Assembly: GCA_963825405.1 (NCBI GenBank)
Contig: CAWGTB010000014.1
Span: 1 to 64,000 of the forward strand
Origin: JACPNO01 sp963825405
Lineage (GTDB): Bacteria > Acidobacteriota > Terriglobia > Bryobacterales > Bryobacteraceae
DNA: 64,000 nt
Direction: 5' to 3'
Shown: piece by piece, positions 26,469-36,461 of the stretch
Position numbering within the stretch: the first letter of the stretch is position 1
Layout: each line of letters begins with the position of its first letter
Notes under the pieces: generated by a model
What the model saw: only the letters and a program-made list of their open reading frames with translations
What the model was told of the DNA's origin: nothing
The model's database searches: none
Made by a program: the position numbers and the translations under genes

Positions 26469-27667
26469 GAAGCTTCTTTAGCTCCAGGCGGGCAATGGAT
26501 TCGAGGTGCACTTCATCGGGCCCATCGGCCAGGCGCAGCGTGCGCGTCCAGGCCCAGGCGTCGGCCATGAAGAAATCGCCGGAGACGCCGCCGCCGCCGT
26601 GGGCTTGAATGGCGCGATCGAGCACCCGCAGAGCCATGTTGGGCGCAACTACTTTGATCATGGCGATTTCGTTGCGCGCGGCTTTGTTGCCTACGGTGTC
26701 CATCATGAACGCAGCTTTGAGAGTCAGCAGGCGGGCCTGTTCGATCTCGATGCGCGATTGCGCGATATCGGCGCGAATGGTTCCCTGCTCCGCAATCTTG
26801 CGCCCGAATGCCACGCGAGAGTCCACGCGCCGGCACATGGTTTCCAGTGCCCGCTCCGCCACGCCCACCAGGCGCATGCAATGGTGGATGCGGCCCGGCC
26901 CCAGCCGGCCCTGCGCGATTTCAAATCCACGCCCTTCGCCCAACAGAATGTTAGTAGCCGGCACGCGTACGTTTTCGAACAGAATCTCGCCGTGGCCGTG
27001 CGGCGCGTGATCGTACCCGAAGACCGTGAGCATGCGCTTGATCGTGACGCCGGGCGTGTCGAGCGGAACCAGGATCATGGATTGCTGCTGATGGCGCGGC
27101 GCGGCGGGATCCGTCTTGCCCATGAAAATGGAAATTTTGCAGCGCGGATCGCCCGCGCCGGAGCTCCACCATTTGTGGCCGTTGATAACGTATTCCCCGC
27201 CCTGGCGCACAATGCTGGCTTGGATATTGGTGGCGTCGGATGAGGCCACGGCCGGCTCCGTCATGCAGAAGCAGGAACGAATTTCGCCCGCCAACAACGG
27301 CGTGAGCCAGCGCGCTTTCTGCTCAGCGGTGCCATAACGCGCCAGCACTTCCATGTTGCCGGTGTCGGGCGCGGAGCAGTTGAAACACTTCCGGCGCCAT
27401 GGCGGAACGGCCCATGATCTCGCACAGCGGCGCGTACTCCAGATTGCTGAGACCGGCCCCATGTTCGTCGTCTGGCAGGAACAGATTCCACAACCCGGCG
27501 GCGCGCGCTTTGGGCTTCAGCTCTTCGACGATGGCCGTGGGCTGCCAGCGGTCGCCGGCCTGAATCTGCTGCTGCCAGAGTTTCTCGTTGGGATAAATGT
27601 GCTCATCCATGAAAGCCGTGAGCCGCGTCTGCAGCTCGCGAACTTTCGGGGAAAAAACGAAATCCAT
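26455..27667 (-). CDS. Acyl-CoA dehydrogenase family protein (one frame-break)
   Basis: One extra base near 27383 splits an otherwise complete protein of about 403 residues. Conserved segments are CFCMTEPAVASSDATNIQASI, EYVINGHKWWSSGAG, HGEILFENVRVPATNILLGEGRGFEIAQGRLGPGRIHHCMR and AIQAHGGGGVSGDFFMADAWAWTRTLRLADGPDEVH. The family oxidises acyl-CoA to enoyl-CoA with FAD and passes electrons to ETF; the sequence is close to the human ACAD10/11 type of longer-chain acyl-CoA dehydrogenases. The start MDFVFSPKVRELQ at 27667 is 7 bp after the AAA-ATPase stop. Confidence 0.85.
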
Positions 27668-27674
27668 GGCGCGC

Positions 27675-28277
27675 CTAGTTGATGGTGCTCTGCCCTTCGA
27701 TGCCCATGTCGGACGGCACGACATTCCTGTTGATATGCCGGTCGAGATTGATCACGTAGGTCTCGGGCGCCTCGATCAATACGGGCGAATGCGTGGCGGC
27801 AATAATGCGGAAGCTTTTCTGATCCACCAGCTCCATCAGCATTTTGAGCACGCGACGCTGGTTGGAAGTCGAGAGCGCCATTTCCGGCTCGTCCAGCAGC
27901 AGGATCGTGCCGTCGGGAAAGCTGGGAAACGTTTCCTTAAAAAGTGACAGCATCACTTGCCCGTGGCTGGCCATCTGTACGAACTCTTTCATTTTCGGAT
28001 TGTCGTCGAACAGCTCCAGATGATTGCGCGGATTGTGCTGCTCGGCATCGAACAGAAACACCGAGCGGGTCTCAGGCTTGGCGTCCTCTTCAAAGCGATA
28101 GACGTAATGCTCGATTTTTTCGCCGCGCAGAGCTCGATAAATCGCGTGCAGCAGCGTGGACTTGCCCGACCCGTTCTCGCCCTGCAGCATCACCAGCGGA
28201 TGCGACAAGTCGACAATCATCGGCATGTGAAAGTTCAGGTTGGCGAAGACCGGATGAGCCAGTATTTTGAGGAACAT
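27675..28277 (-). CDS. AAA/ABC-type ATPase, small AAA_15/21-like
   Basis: This 200-residue P-loop ATPase has Walker A GENGSGKSTLLHA near the N-terminus and Walker B GTILLLDEPEMALS followed by the H-loop IIAATHSPVLIEAPE. The LSTSNQRR segment replaces a classic ABC signature. Stand-alone proteins of this kind are like the ATP-binding part of OLD/RecF-type ATPases; functions are mostly unknown. I prefer ATG 28277 (MFLKILAHPVF): a TATAGA hexamer ends only 6 bases before it, while an upstream GTG (28307) adds ten unusual residues. It leads an operon with acyl-CoA dehydrogenase and CurA-like reductase. Confidence 0.72.
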   Translation of the reverse strand: MFLKILAHPVFANLNFHMPMIVDLSHPLVMLQGENGSGKSTLLHAIYRALRGEKIEHYVYRFEEDAKPETRSVFLFDAEQHNPRNHLELFDDNPKMKEFVQMASHGQVMLSLFKETFPSFPDGTILLLDEPEMALSTSNQRRVLKMLMELVDQKSFRIIAATHSPVLIEAPETYVINLDRHINRNVVPSDMGIEGQSTIN

Positions 28278-28363
28278 GAGGAATCTATAGGATATCAGGC
28301 GGATCACGTGAAATTTTCCGGGAACAGCGAGGGACCGCCGCGCGTATGCATCGTCTAACGCCT

Positions 28364-29173
28364 ATGACGAGAACCACAACCTGCTTTCTTACCGCCCTGC
28401 TGGCCGCGCTGCCGGCCTTTGCCCAGCAGCACGATAACCAGACGCGGGACATGAACTGCGACAACAACTGGGGCAATAACCGCCGTGCGTCGCACTGCGA
28501 AATTCAAGAGCAGACGCTCGCTGCCACCTCACAAATCCGCGTGGATGGCGGCATGAATGGCGGGGCCAGCGTCAAAGGCTGGAGCCGAAAGGATATGCTG
28601 ATCCGCTACAAAATCGAGACGCAGGCGGATTCTGACGCCGAGGCGCTGGCGCTCGCCCGCCAGATTCATGTATCCACCGCCGGCGGCAGCATGCACGCCG
28701 ACGGACCATCCGGCTTTCGTGATATGGGCTGGGGCGTGAGTTATGAAATCTTCGTGCCGTGGAAGACCGACGTTGATCTGACAACGCAAAACGGCGGCGT
28801 GCACATTGCCGACGTCAACGGCCACATTACGTTCAATGCGGTCAACGGCGGCGCTCATCTCACGCGCCTGGCCGGCCAAGTGAGCGGCCATACCACTAAC
28901 GGCGGGCTTTCGATCGAACTGGCAGGCAATCGCTGGGAAGGCGGCGAGTTGAATGCCGAGACCACGAATGGCGGCGTCCGTCTCTCGGTCCCGGATGGTT
29001 ACTCGGCGCAACTCGAAACCGGCACTGTCAATGGGCATATCAATGTCGACTTCCCGGTGACCGTGCAAGGCGACATCCGCCGGCAGATGTCCGTAACCCT
29101 GGGGACCGGCGGATCGCGGGTGCGCGCCGTCACGACCAACGGCGGCGTGACCATCAAGCGGGCAACGGCGTAG
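28364..29173 (+). CDS. Secreted DUF4097-like beta-repeat protein
   Basis: The product has about 269 residues with a signal peptide (TTTCFLTALLAALPAFAQQ). The mature region carries a string of T-T-N-G-G-V-type turns (DVDLTTQNGGVHIADVNG, INGGAHL-like, SGHTTNGGLSIELAG, AETTNGGVRLSVPDG, VRAVTTNGGVTIKRA). These regularly spaced repeats fit a right-handed beta-solenoid of the DUF4097 putative adhesin type. An alternative ATG at 28346 adds six residues. A TATGCA hexamer lies just before the chosen start. Confidence 0.72.
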   Translation: MTRTTTCFLTALLAALPAFAQQHDNQTRDMNCDNNWGNNRRASHCEIQEQTLAATSQIRVDGGMNGGASVKGWSRKDMLIRYKIETQADSDAEALALARQIHVSTAGGSMHADGPSGFRDMGWGVSYEIFVPWKTDVDLTTQNGGVHIADVNGHITFNAVNGGAHLTRLAGQVSGHTTNGGLSIELAGNRWEGGELNAETTNGGVRLSVPDGYSAQLETGTVNGHINVDFPVTVQGDIRRQMSVTLGTGGSRVRAVTTNGGVTIKRATA

Positions 29174-29188
29174 CTACCGCTTCTTTTG

Positions 29189-29238
29189 GTCGCGGCTCTG
29201 TAAAATCGCTGCGCTGGTCGCCGGTTCCGAGCCGCGAC
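29189..29238. repeat. Inverted repeat with 10-bp arms
   Basis: GTCGCGGCTC (29189-29198) and GAGCCGCGAC (29229-29238) are perfect inverted copies with a 30-base loop, lying between two convergent genes. There is no T-run. It could slow transcription from either side. Confidence 0.35.
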
Positions 29239-29302
29239 TAGAAGTCATTGTCGGTCCGCTGATCGGCGCCAGGACGCCACTCCGTAATGAGGACTCGCCT
29301 GT

Positions 29303-29665
29303 TTACGGCGTTTTTTTTCGTGCGAGCTTCGCTAGCCGCGCCTTCACCAGCTTCTTCACCAGAGAAGCCGGGAGCGGCCTATCCACGGGGAATTGGATGG
29401 TGCCCTTGGATAGGTGGAAATTTTTGAGTTCATCCTTGAACGACTCGATCACGGTCGAACCCGGGAACAAACTGCAGTGCTTGGAAAATGCGGCGTACCA
29501 CACCAGCGTTTCTTGGTACCGGAACGCCGGCATCCGGTAGCTGATGACTTCCGTAGCCTCCTTTGGCAATGCGGACCGAATCGCTGCCCGAACCTTTTGC
29601 AACGTGCTATGAGCGGGCTCGGGGACGCTAGCCAGATATTCGTCCACGTTCTTCGCTTTTTTCAT
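29303..29665 (-). CDS. DUF1801 (YdhG-like) protein
   Basis: This 120-residue protein matches the DUF1801/YdhG fold: VDEYLASVPEPAHSTLQKVRAAIRSALP, EVISYRMPAFRYQETLVWYAAFSKHCSLFPG and KGTIQFPVDRPLPASLVKKLVKARLAK. The function of the family is unknown; some members resemble iron-chaperone frataxin folds. Its ATG overlaps the thrC stop (ATGA), so it is translated from the thrC transcript. Confidence 0.8.
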   Translation of the reverse strand: MKKAKNVDEYLASVPEPAHSTLQKVRAAIRSALPKEATEVISYRMPAFRYQETLVWYAAFSKHCSLFPGSTVIESFKDELKNFHLSKGTIQFPVDRPLPASLVKKLVKARLAKLARKKTP

Positions 29666-30974
29666 AGCAGTGCCTCGATCTTCGCGGCGTCGTTCGGGAC
29701 CACGATCGGCTGGTTGCCGAAATTCGCCGCGATGCGCGCGCCGGACGGGTCTTCGAGCGCGCCGGTGTGATAGCGGTAGATGTAATCCGGATCCTTCAGC
29801 ACGTTGCCGGTGAGCACGGCGACTACGTCGGCATCCTGGCGCATCACGCCGGCCGCGGTCAGCTTGCGGATGCCGGCCAGCGTGGCCGCCGAAGCCGGTT
29901 CGCAGCCGATGCCGCAACTGCCCGATCACGGCTTTCGCATCGGCGATTTCCTGCTCGGTGACTTTTTCCACGACGCCGTCCGACGTCGTCACTTCGTGCA
30001 GCGCTTTGGGCCACGATACCGGGTCGCCAATCTTGATCGCGGTGGCGAGCGTTTCCGGATGATCGACTGCGCGCAGACTCGATCGCGTCGCTCGCGCTGC
30101 AACAGCTCGTAGAACGGCGCGGAGCCTTCGGCCTGAATCACGGCCAGGCGCGGCATCTTCTGGATCAAGCCCAGCGGCTTTCATTTCGCGCAGGGCTTTG
30201 CCGAACGCCGAGGTGTTGCCGAGATTGCCGCCGGGCAGCACGATCCAGTCGGGCGGATTCCAATCGCGCTGGTCCATGCATTTCGACCATGATGGTCTTC
30301 TGGCCTTCGATGCGGAACGGGTTGATGGAGTTGAGCAGGTAGATGCCGAGCCGCTCGGCGAGGACGCGCACCAGCGCCAGGATCTGGTCGAAGTTGGCTT
30401 CCACCTGAAAAGTCTTGCGCGCCGTATTCCAGCGCCTGCGCCAGCTTGCCGTAGGAAATGTTGCCGTGCGGAATGAAGATGAGCGGCTGCGAGTCCGGCG
30501 GCGCTGGCGTAGGCGGCCATCGACGCCGACGTGTTGCCGGTGGAGACGCACGCCACGCGCTTCATGCCCAGGCGCACGGCCTGCGCGACGCCGCACGTCA
30601 TGCCGTTGTCCTTGAACGAGCCGGTGGGATTGAAGCCCTGGTGCTTGAAGACGAGGTCGGTCGAGTCCGCCGTATGCGCGCGGCCGCGGGGCCGGCGAGC
30701 AGCGGCGTGTTGCCTTCGCGCAGCGTGACCACGGAATCGTAATCGTCCAGAAACGGAATGATCTCGCGATAGCGCCAGACGCCGCTTTGATCGAGCGGCA
30801 GATTGGACATGCGCCGCTCGCGCCAGGTGCTTTTCAATTTCGCGGCGATCGAGCTAACATGCCGGGATACGCCGCCTCCAGCAGACCGCCGCACTCCGGG
30901 CAATTGTAGAGAACGGCGTCGATGGGAAAACGCGCGCGGCATCTTTCGCCGATGCACAACAGTTCAGCGGGCAT
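29662..30974 (-). CDS. thrC: Threonine synthase (many frame-breaks)
   Basis: Fragments in all three frames line up in order to a threonine synthase of about 435 residues. The N-terminal zinc-finger-like part has LLCIGERCRARFPIDAVLY and NCPECGGLLEA, then GVWRYREIIPFLDDYDSVVTLREGNTPLL. The PLP-binding area reads HQGFNPTGSFKDNGMT across two frames, followed by CVSTGNTSASMAAYASAAG and INPFRIEGQKTIMVE. The C-terminus ends ANFGNQPIVVPNDAAKIEALL. At least seven small insertions are needed to read through, the highest density in the window. Either the local sequence quality is poor or the gene is decaying. The enzyme would convert O-phosphohomoserine to threonine. Confidence 0.8.
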
Positions 30975-30998
30975 GGACTTCCCATTGTAGCGGTCCGT

Positions 30999-31004
30999 TA
31001 TACT
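30999..31004 (+). promoter_or_regulatory. -10-like hexamer TATACT before the MDR dehydrogenase
   Basis: TATACT ends 9 bases before ATG 31014, giving a leader of about 2-3 bases. Only 39 bp separate the start from the divergent thrC start. A weak TGGACT at 30974-30979 could be its -35. Confidence 0.42.
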
Positions 31005-31013
31005 GAACGAACG

Positions 31014-31966
31014 ATGCTCGCGGTTCATCTGCAAAATGGTCGTGTGAGTGTGCGCAGCGTGCCGCTGCCCGCGGCGCGCGGACGGCTTTGCGCGGATTCG
31101 TCTGCTGTGCGGCGGCATCTGCAATACCGATCTCGAATTGCAGCGCGGCTACTACGGTTTCGCCGGAACACCCGGCCACGAGTTCGTGGGCGAGGTTGTC
31201 GAAGCCGACGACCGCGAGCTGATGGGGCAGCGGGTGGTCGGCGAAATCAATCTGGCTTGCGGCGCAGTGCGACTGGTGCCGGCGAAGTCTGGGACGCCAT
31301 TGCCCCAAGCGCACGGTGCTGGGCATCGTGAAGCATCCCGGCGCGTTTCGCGAATTTCTGACTCTGCCGGAGCGCAACCTGCACGTGGTGCCGGATTCGA
31401 TTCCCGTCGAGCAAGCTGTGTTCATCGAGCCGCTGGCGGCGGCGTGCGAGATTCTGGATCAGGTGCAAATGCCCTGCGGCTCGCCGGTGGCCGTGCTGGG
31501 CGATGGCAAGCTGGGGCTGCTGATTGCGCAGGTTCTCAACGCCTATGGATTTCGCGTGCATCAGTTCGGACGGCATCGCGAGAAGCTGCGCATCGCGGCG
31601 CGCGCCGGCGTGGCGACCGAACTCGCGCGCAAGCGCTTGCCACAAGCAGCATACGATTGGGTGGTGGATGCCACCGGCTCGCCGCAGGGCCTCGAGCACG
31701 CAGTTGCGATGACACGGCCGCGCGGCACCATTATCATGAAATCCACGGTACATGGCGCGGTGCCGCTGAACACGGCTCCGCTCATCGTCAACGAAGTGAC
31801 GCTGGTGGGCTCACGCTGCGGGCGATTTGAGCCAGCGATGGAATTGCTCCGGCTGGGAACGATCAATGTGAACGACATGATTTCCGAGCGGCTTCCGCTG
31901 GAAAAAGCGAAGCAGGCCTTCGAACTGGCCGGCAGCAAAGGCGTGTTGAAGGTGCTGCTCGGGTAA
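31014..31966 (+). CDS. Zinc-type medium-chain alcohol dehydrogenase (two frame-breaks)
   Basis: Two extra bases (near 31080 and 31280) split a protein of about 316 residues. The N-terminal zinc domain shows GICNTDLELQRGYYGFAGTPGHEFVGEVV, with the catalytic-zinc Cys, His and Glu, and the start of a structural-zinc lobe (NLACG). The Rossmann domain shows VAVLGDGKLGLLIAQVLNAYG, and DATGSPQGLEHAV follows. The protein is short for the family, and the middle is hard to read because of the second break. It would oxidise an alcohol or polyol with NAD(P). It is convergent with aguA, 2 bp apart. Confidence 0.78.
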
Positions 31967-31968
31967 CG

Positions 31969-32989
31969 TTACATAGGTTGTTGCTGGGTCATGCAGTGCA
32001 GGGTTCCGAGCCCCCACACCAATTCCACGGCGTGAATTCCCACGACTTCGCGGTCCGGAAACAGGCGCGCAAGCGTGCTCAGCGCCACGCGATCGGCGGG
32101 ATCGTTGAACGTCGGCACCAGCACCAGCTTATTGGCAATGTAGAAATTGGCGTAGCTGGCGGGGAGGCGCTGGCCGTCGAAAACCAGCGGGCGCGGCATC
32201 GGCAGCTTGACGACGCGCAAGGGCTGGACGCGCAGTAATTTCAAATTTTCGCGCAGAGGTTCGTAGTTAGCGTCGCTGCGATCGGCTTCGGAAACAATCA
32301 CTACCGTATTGGGATTCACGAAACGGGCCAGGTCATCGATGTGGCCGTGGGTATCGTCGCCCGCGATGCCGTTGCGCAGCCAGATGATTTTGCGCACGCC
32401 CAGATAATCGCCCAGAGCCTGCTCGATCTGGGCGCGGTTCAAGTGCGGATTGCGCGCTTGCAGCGGGCTCAGCAGGCACTCCTCCGTGGTTAGCAGCAGG
32501 CCGCGGCCGTTGACATCGATACTGCCGCCTTCGAGCACCAGGCTCGGCTGCCACTGGCGCATTTTGAGCCGCTTGGCGAGACGCGCGGGGATGGCGTTGT
32601 CCTTGCGCCAGTTGTCGTACTTCGCCCAACCGTTGAAAATCCAATTGGTGATGGCGATTTCTCCGGAGCCGTTGCGGACGAAAATTGGCCCGAAGTCGCG
32701 CGCCCAAACCCGATCAGTCGGGGCGAGAAAGAAATCGATGGCGTCCATCACGGCGCTGGATTTTCCCAAGACTCGCCGTACGGACTCCTCTTCGTCCGGA
32801 TCCGCCGTGATGATGTGTACGCGCTCCACTCGCGAAAGTTTGCGCACGATCTCGCCGTACACCCAGGGAATCGGAGCAAAACGTCCGGGCCAATCGGCGC
32901 GATTACGCGGCCACGCCAGCCACGTAGCCTTCGTGCGGCTCCCACTCGGCGGGCATGCGGAAGCCCAGTGCGCGCGGTGTGGGAGGCAT
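31969..32989 (-). CDS. aguA: Agmatine deiminase (one frame-break)
   Basis: The enzyme hydrolyses agmatine to N-carbamoylputrescine and ammonia. After removing one extra base near 32925 the protein has about 339 residues, the normal size. The N-terminus reads PRALGFRMPAEWEPHEGTWLAWP, then DRVWARDFGPIFV, LEGGSIDVNGRGLLLTTEECLL, GDDTHGHIDDLARFVN and the catalytic Cys in LGTLHCMTQQQP. It follows aguB with a one-base overlap (TGATG), so both steps from agmatine to putrescine are encoded by one transcript. Confidence 0.9.
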
Positions 32990-33879
32990 CAATCAATCAG
33001 CCGGTTGAGAATGGGGCCGTAGGCGTCGATGCGACGATCGCGGAGAAACGGCCAGTTGCGGCGGACTTCCTCGATGCGGTGCCGGTTGCATTCGACGAGC
33101 AATATTTCTTCTCGATCGTGCGAAGCTTCCGCGACTACCTGGCCGAATGGATCGGCGACGAACGAGGCGCCCCAGAATTCGAGGCCGCGGTCGGGTGGGC
33201 CTTCGAAGCCGACGCGATTCACGGCGGCGACATAAATGCCGTTTGCTATGGCGTGCGAGCGCTGTATGGTGCGCCAGGCATCATGCTGTGCTGCGCCGTA
33301 CTGCTGCTTCTCGGCGGGATGCCAGCCAATCGCGGTCGGATAGAAAAGCACGTCCGCGCCGCCCAACGCAGCCAGACGCGCAGCCTCGGGATACCACTGG
33401 TCCCAGCAAATCAGCGCGGCGATTTTTCCGTAGCGCGTGTCGAAAGTGCGGAAGCCCAGGTCGCCCGGCGTGAAATAGAACTTCTCGAAGTACAGCGGAT
33501 CGTCGGGGATGTGCATCTTGCGATACAGCCCTGCCAGGCTGCCATCGGCATCCATTACCGCCACCGTGTTGTGGTAGACGCCGGCGGCGCGGCGCTCGAA
33601 TAGGGAAGCGATGACCACAACGTTCAACTCGGTGGCGAGGAGCGAGAATGCTTCCGTGGTGGGACCGGGAATGGGTTCCGCTAGATCGAATAGACGGGCA
33701 TCCTCTTCCCGGCAAAAATATTGTGAGCGGTATAATTCCTGCAGGCACACGATTTGCGCGCCCTTTGCCGCCGCTTCGCGCACGCGCCATTCCGCCTTCG
33801 CCAGATTTTCGTTGGGGTCGCGCCCACAGGCCATCTGGACCAGGCCGATTGTGAATTTCGAATCGCTCACCAGTTTCAT
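32989..33879 (-). CDS. aguB: N-carbamoylputrescine amidase
   Basis: This nitrilase-superfamily enzyme of 296 residues hydrolyses N-carbamoylputrescine to putrescine, CO2 and ammonia. The catalytic Glu is in CLQELYRSQYFC, the Lys in LYRKMHIPDDPLYFEKFYF and the Cys in ALICWDQWYPEAARL; these blocks are characteristic of AguB. The C-terminal segment EEILLVECNRHRIEEVRRNWPFLRDRRIDAYGPI is also typical. The start is ATG 33879. The divergent peptidase start is only 21 bp away, leaving little space for separate promoters. Confidence 0.92.
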   Translation of the reverse strand: MKLVSDSKFTIGLVQMACGRDPNENLAKAEWRVREAAAKGAQIVCLQELYRSQYFCREEDARLFDLAEPIPGPTTEAFSLLATELNVVVIASLFERRAAGVYHNTVAVMDADGSLAGLYRKMHIPDDPLYFEKFYFTPGDLGFRTFDTRYGKIAALICWDQWYPEAARLAALGGADVLFYPTAIGWHPAEKQQYGAAQHDAWRTIQRSHAIANGIYVAAVNRVGFEGPPDRGLEFWGASFVADPFGQVVAEASHDREEILLVECNRHRIEEVRRNWPFLRDRRIDAYGPILNRLID

Positions 33880-33881
33880 TG

Positions 33882-33887
33882 TATGAT
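33882..33887 (+). promoter_or_regulatory. -10-like hexamer TATGAT before the M14-peptidase operon
   Basis: TATGAT ends 13 bases before ATG 33901 and contains an in-frame upstream ATG (33883). Using 33901 gives a clean signal peptide and a leader of about 6 bases. Confidence 0.4.
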
Positions 33888-33900
33888 CGTTTCTTTCCGG

Positions 33901-36461
33901 ATGATCAAACGCGCGTTCGCCGGGCTGCTGTGCGCGGCGGCTCTTTGCCGGTCTGCCGTTCCTACTCCGAAAGAGCATTTTGGCTTTTCGCCGGGTGACG
34001 ATTACAAGCTCGCCGACTATTCCCAGATTTCCGGTTATTTCCAAAAACTGGTTCAATCGAGCGATCGCATCCGCGTAGTGCCCTACGGCACGACTGCGCT
34101 CGGCAAACCCATGGTGGTCGCCTTTATTTCGGCGGCGGAGAATCTCAAAAAGCTGGATCGACTACCGCGAGATCGGCCGCCGTCTGGCACTGGGCGAGCC
34201 GTCCGAGACTGAAGCGCTTGCGCTCGCCGAAGAAGGCAAAGCCGTGGTTTGGATCGATTCCGGACTGCACGCGACCGAAGTTGCGCCGGCGCAGCACGCG
34301 CCCGAACTGGCTTATCGCATGGTCACCGGCGAAACCGCCGAGATTCGCAACATCCGGCAAAACGTGATTCTCATGCAGGTGCCGGTGATCAATCCGGATG
34401 GCCTGGATTGGGTGGTGCAATGGTATCGGTCGAATGTCGGCACGCCGTACGAAGCCGCTCCCCTGCCCTGGCTGTATCAGAAATATTCCGGTCACGATAA
34501 CAATCGTGACTGGTTCATGCTCAATCTGGACGAGACCCGCCACAACACGCGCCTGCTGTTTCGCGAATGGTTTCCGCAGATTGTTTACAACCAACATCAG
34601 GCGCCGCCATTTCCGGCGCGTATCTTTGTGCCGCCTTACGCCGAGCCGCTGAATCCACACGTTCCCGCCGCGGTGATGGAAGGCATTAACCTCATCGGCG
34701 CGGCCATCAAGGAGCGCTTTGCGCGAGAGGGCAAGCCGGGCATCCTTTCTTATTTTGGATTCGACGCGTGGTGGAATGGCGGGCTGCGCAGTGTTCCCGC
34801 GTTTCACAATATGCACGGCATCCTTACGGAGACTGCGCTGAATTCGTACGCCACGCCGCGGACGTACGATCCGGCGCAATTCCCGGCGAGTTTCGCCAAC
34901 GGAATGCCCACGCGCGAGCCCTCAATTTTCTACGAGCGTCCGTGGAATGGCGGCAGGTGGGGTACGCGCGAAGCGATCGAATATATGCTCACCGCGGATT
35001 TCGCCATCCTCAAACTGGCGGCGGAGCGTCGCTCCGATTACTTATGGAAGAGCTACCAGATGGCGCGTGAGGCAATTGATACGGGCGCGCGCGGAAATCC
35101 TTACGCGTACTTGATCGCGCCCGATCAATGGGATTCGGCGGCTGCTTTGGAAATGTTGGAACGGCTGACGCAGGCGGGCGTGCAAGTGCGGCGGGCGCGC
35201 GCGCCGTTTCGTGCGGCGGATCGCGAATATCCCGTTGGGACCTACGTGCTTCCCGCCGCGCAGCCGTTTCGCGCTTATCTGATGGACCTGCTTGAGCCGC
35301 AGAAATATCCGGAGCTAAAGAAGGCTCCCTATGATATCGCCGGCTGGACGTTGCCCATGCAGATGGGCGTGGCGGCTGTGCGCGTGGATGAGAAATTTTC
35401 GGCAGACATGGTCCCCGGCGAGCGATTTTCCGGCGGAAGGCAGTTTGCGCGGTTCGGGCGAGGTGTTGACCCTGGATCATCGCGAGAACGCAACGTTCCT
35501 TGCGACGGCATTCCTGCTGGATCGCAATGAAGGCGTGCGCTGGACGTCCGACGGCACCATCATCATTCACAGCGACTACGCGCAAGGCTCGGCCCGCTTC
35601 GAAAATTTTGCCAAGCAATTTGGTGTGACGGCGACCCTGCGACCGGCGGAGCCTGATAAACCAGCCTTCGATCTGAAGCGGCCGCGCGTCGCCATCTATC
35701 AGCCGTGGACCGCCAACGCCGATGAGGGCTGGACGGAATGGGTGTTGGACCACTACAAGATTCCCTACACGATTCTCCATAACGCGGACATGCAGAAGGC
35801 CGGCCTGCGCGAACGCTTCGATACCTTGATTTTTGCCGCTCAGCCGGCCGATTCGATTCTGCACGGCACACGCCACGGCGAAACGGGCGCTGCACGCGAC
35901 GGGCAGGTCCGCGACGACAGCGTCACCGTTCAGCGCCCGGAATATGCAGGCGGCATCGGCATTGACGGCGTCAAGCGGGTGCAGGAGTTCGTATCCAGCG
36001 GCGGCACGTTGATTACCTTCGACACGGCGACCGAATTGCCGATTCAATTTTTCCCGCTGCCGCTGCGCAACGTGGTCCGGCCGGGCGGCGAGTTTCAATG
36101 TCCAGGCTCACTCATTCGCGCGACAGTTGACACCAGCAATCCACTGGCGTTTGGGATGCCCAAGGATGTCATCGTATTTTCGACGGGCGGCGAGGCCTTC
36201 GAGACCACCGTGGCGCCCGGATTTGAAGCTCCTGGCCGCGAAGTTCATTCCGTGATGCAATTCGCATCTGCAAATCTGCTTGCCAGCGGTTGGGTGGCGG
36301 GTGGGCGCGTGATTCAAGGCAAGACAGCGCTGGCTGAAGCCCGCTACGGCAATGGCCGGGTGGTACTTTTCGGATTTCGTCCGCAATTTCGCGGGCAGTC
36401 CTGGGGCACGTTCAAGCTGCTGCTCAACGCAGTCTATCTAGGGTCCGCACAAAAATTATGA
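33901..36461 (+). CDS. Secreted M14-family zinc carboxypeptidase-like protein (two frame-breaks)
   Basis: Removing extra bases near 34159 and 35428 gives about 852 residues. A signal peptide (KRAFAGLLCAAALCRSA) comes first. The M14 zinc site is seen in WIDSGLHATEVAP (His and Glu) and YNQHQAPPFPAR (third His), with the NRDWF and INPDGLDW segments typical of this large-protein subgroup. The C-terminal half (about 480-850) looks like a glutamine-amidotransferase-like fold with RVAIYQPW and a G-G-T-L-I-T-F strand. Its TGA overlaps the next start (ATGA), so it heads an operon with a 2-hydroxyacid dehydrogenase, an aldolase and a phosphatase. Confidence 0.82.

Noticed and set aside
29662..30974. 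thrC fragments as separate small genes
   Set aside because: The pieces line up in order to one known protein, so splitting them would give false genes.
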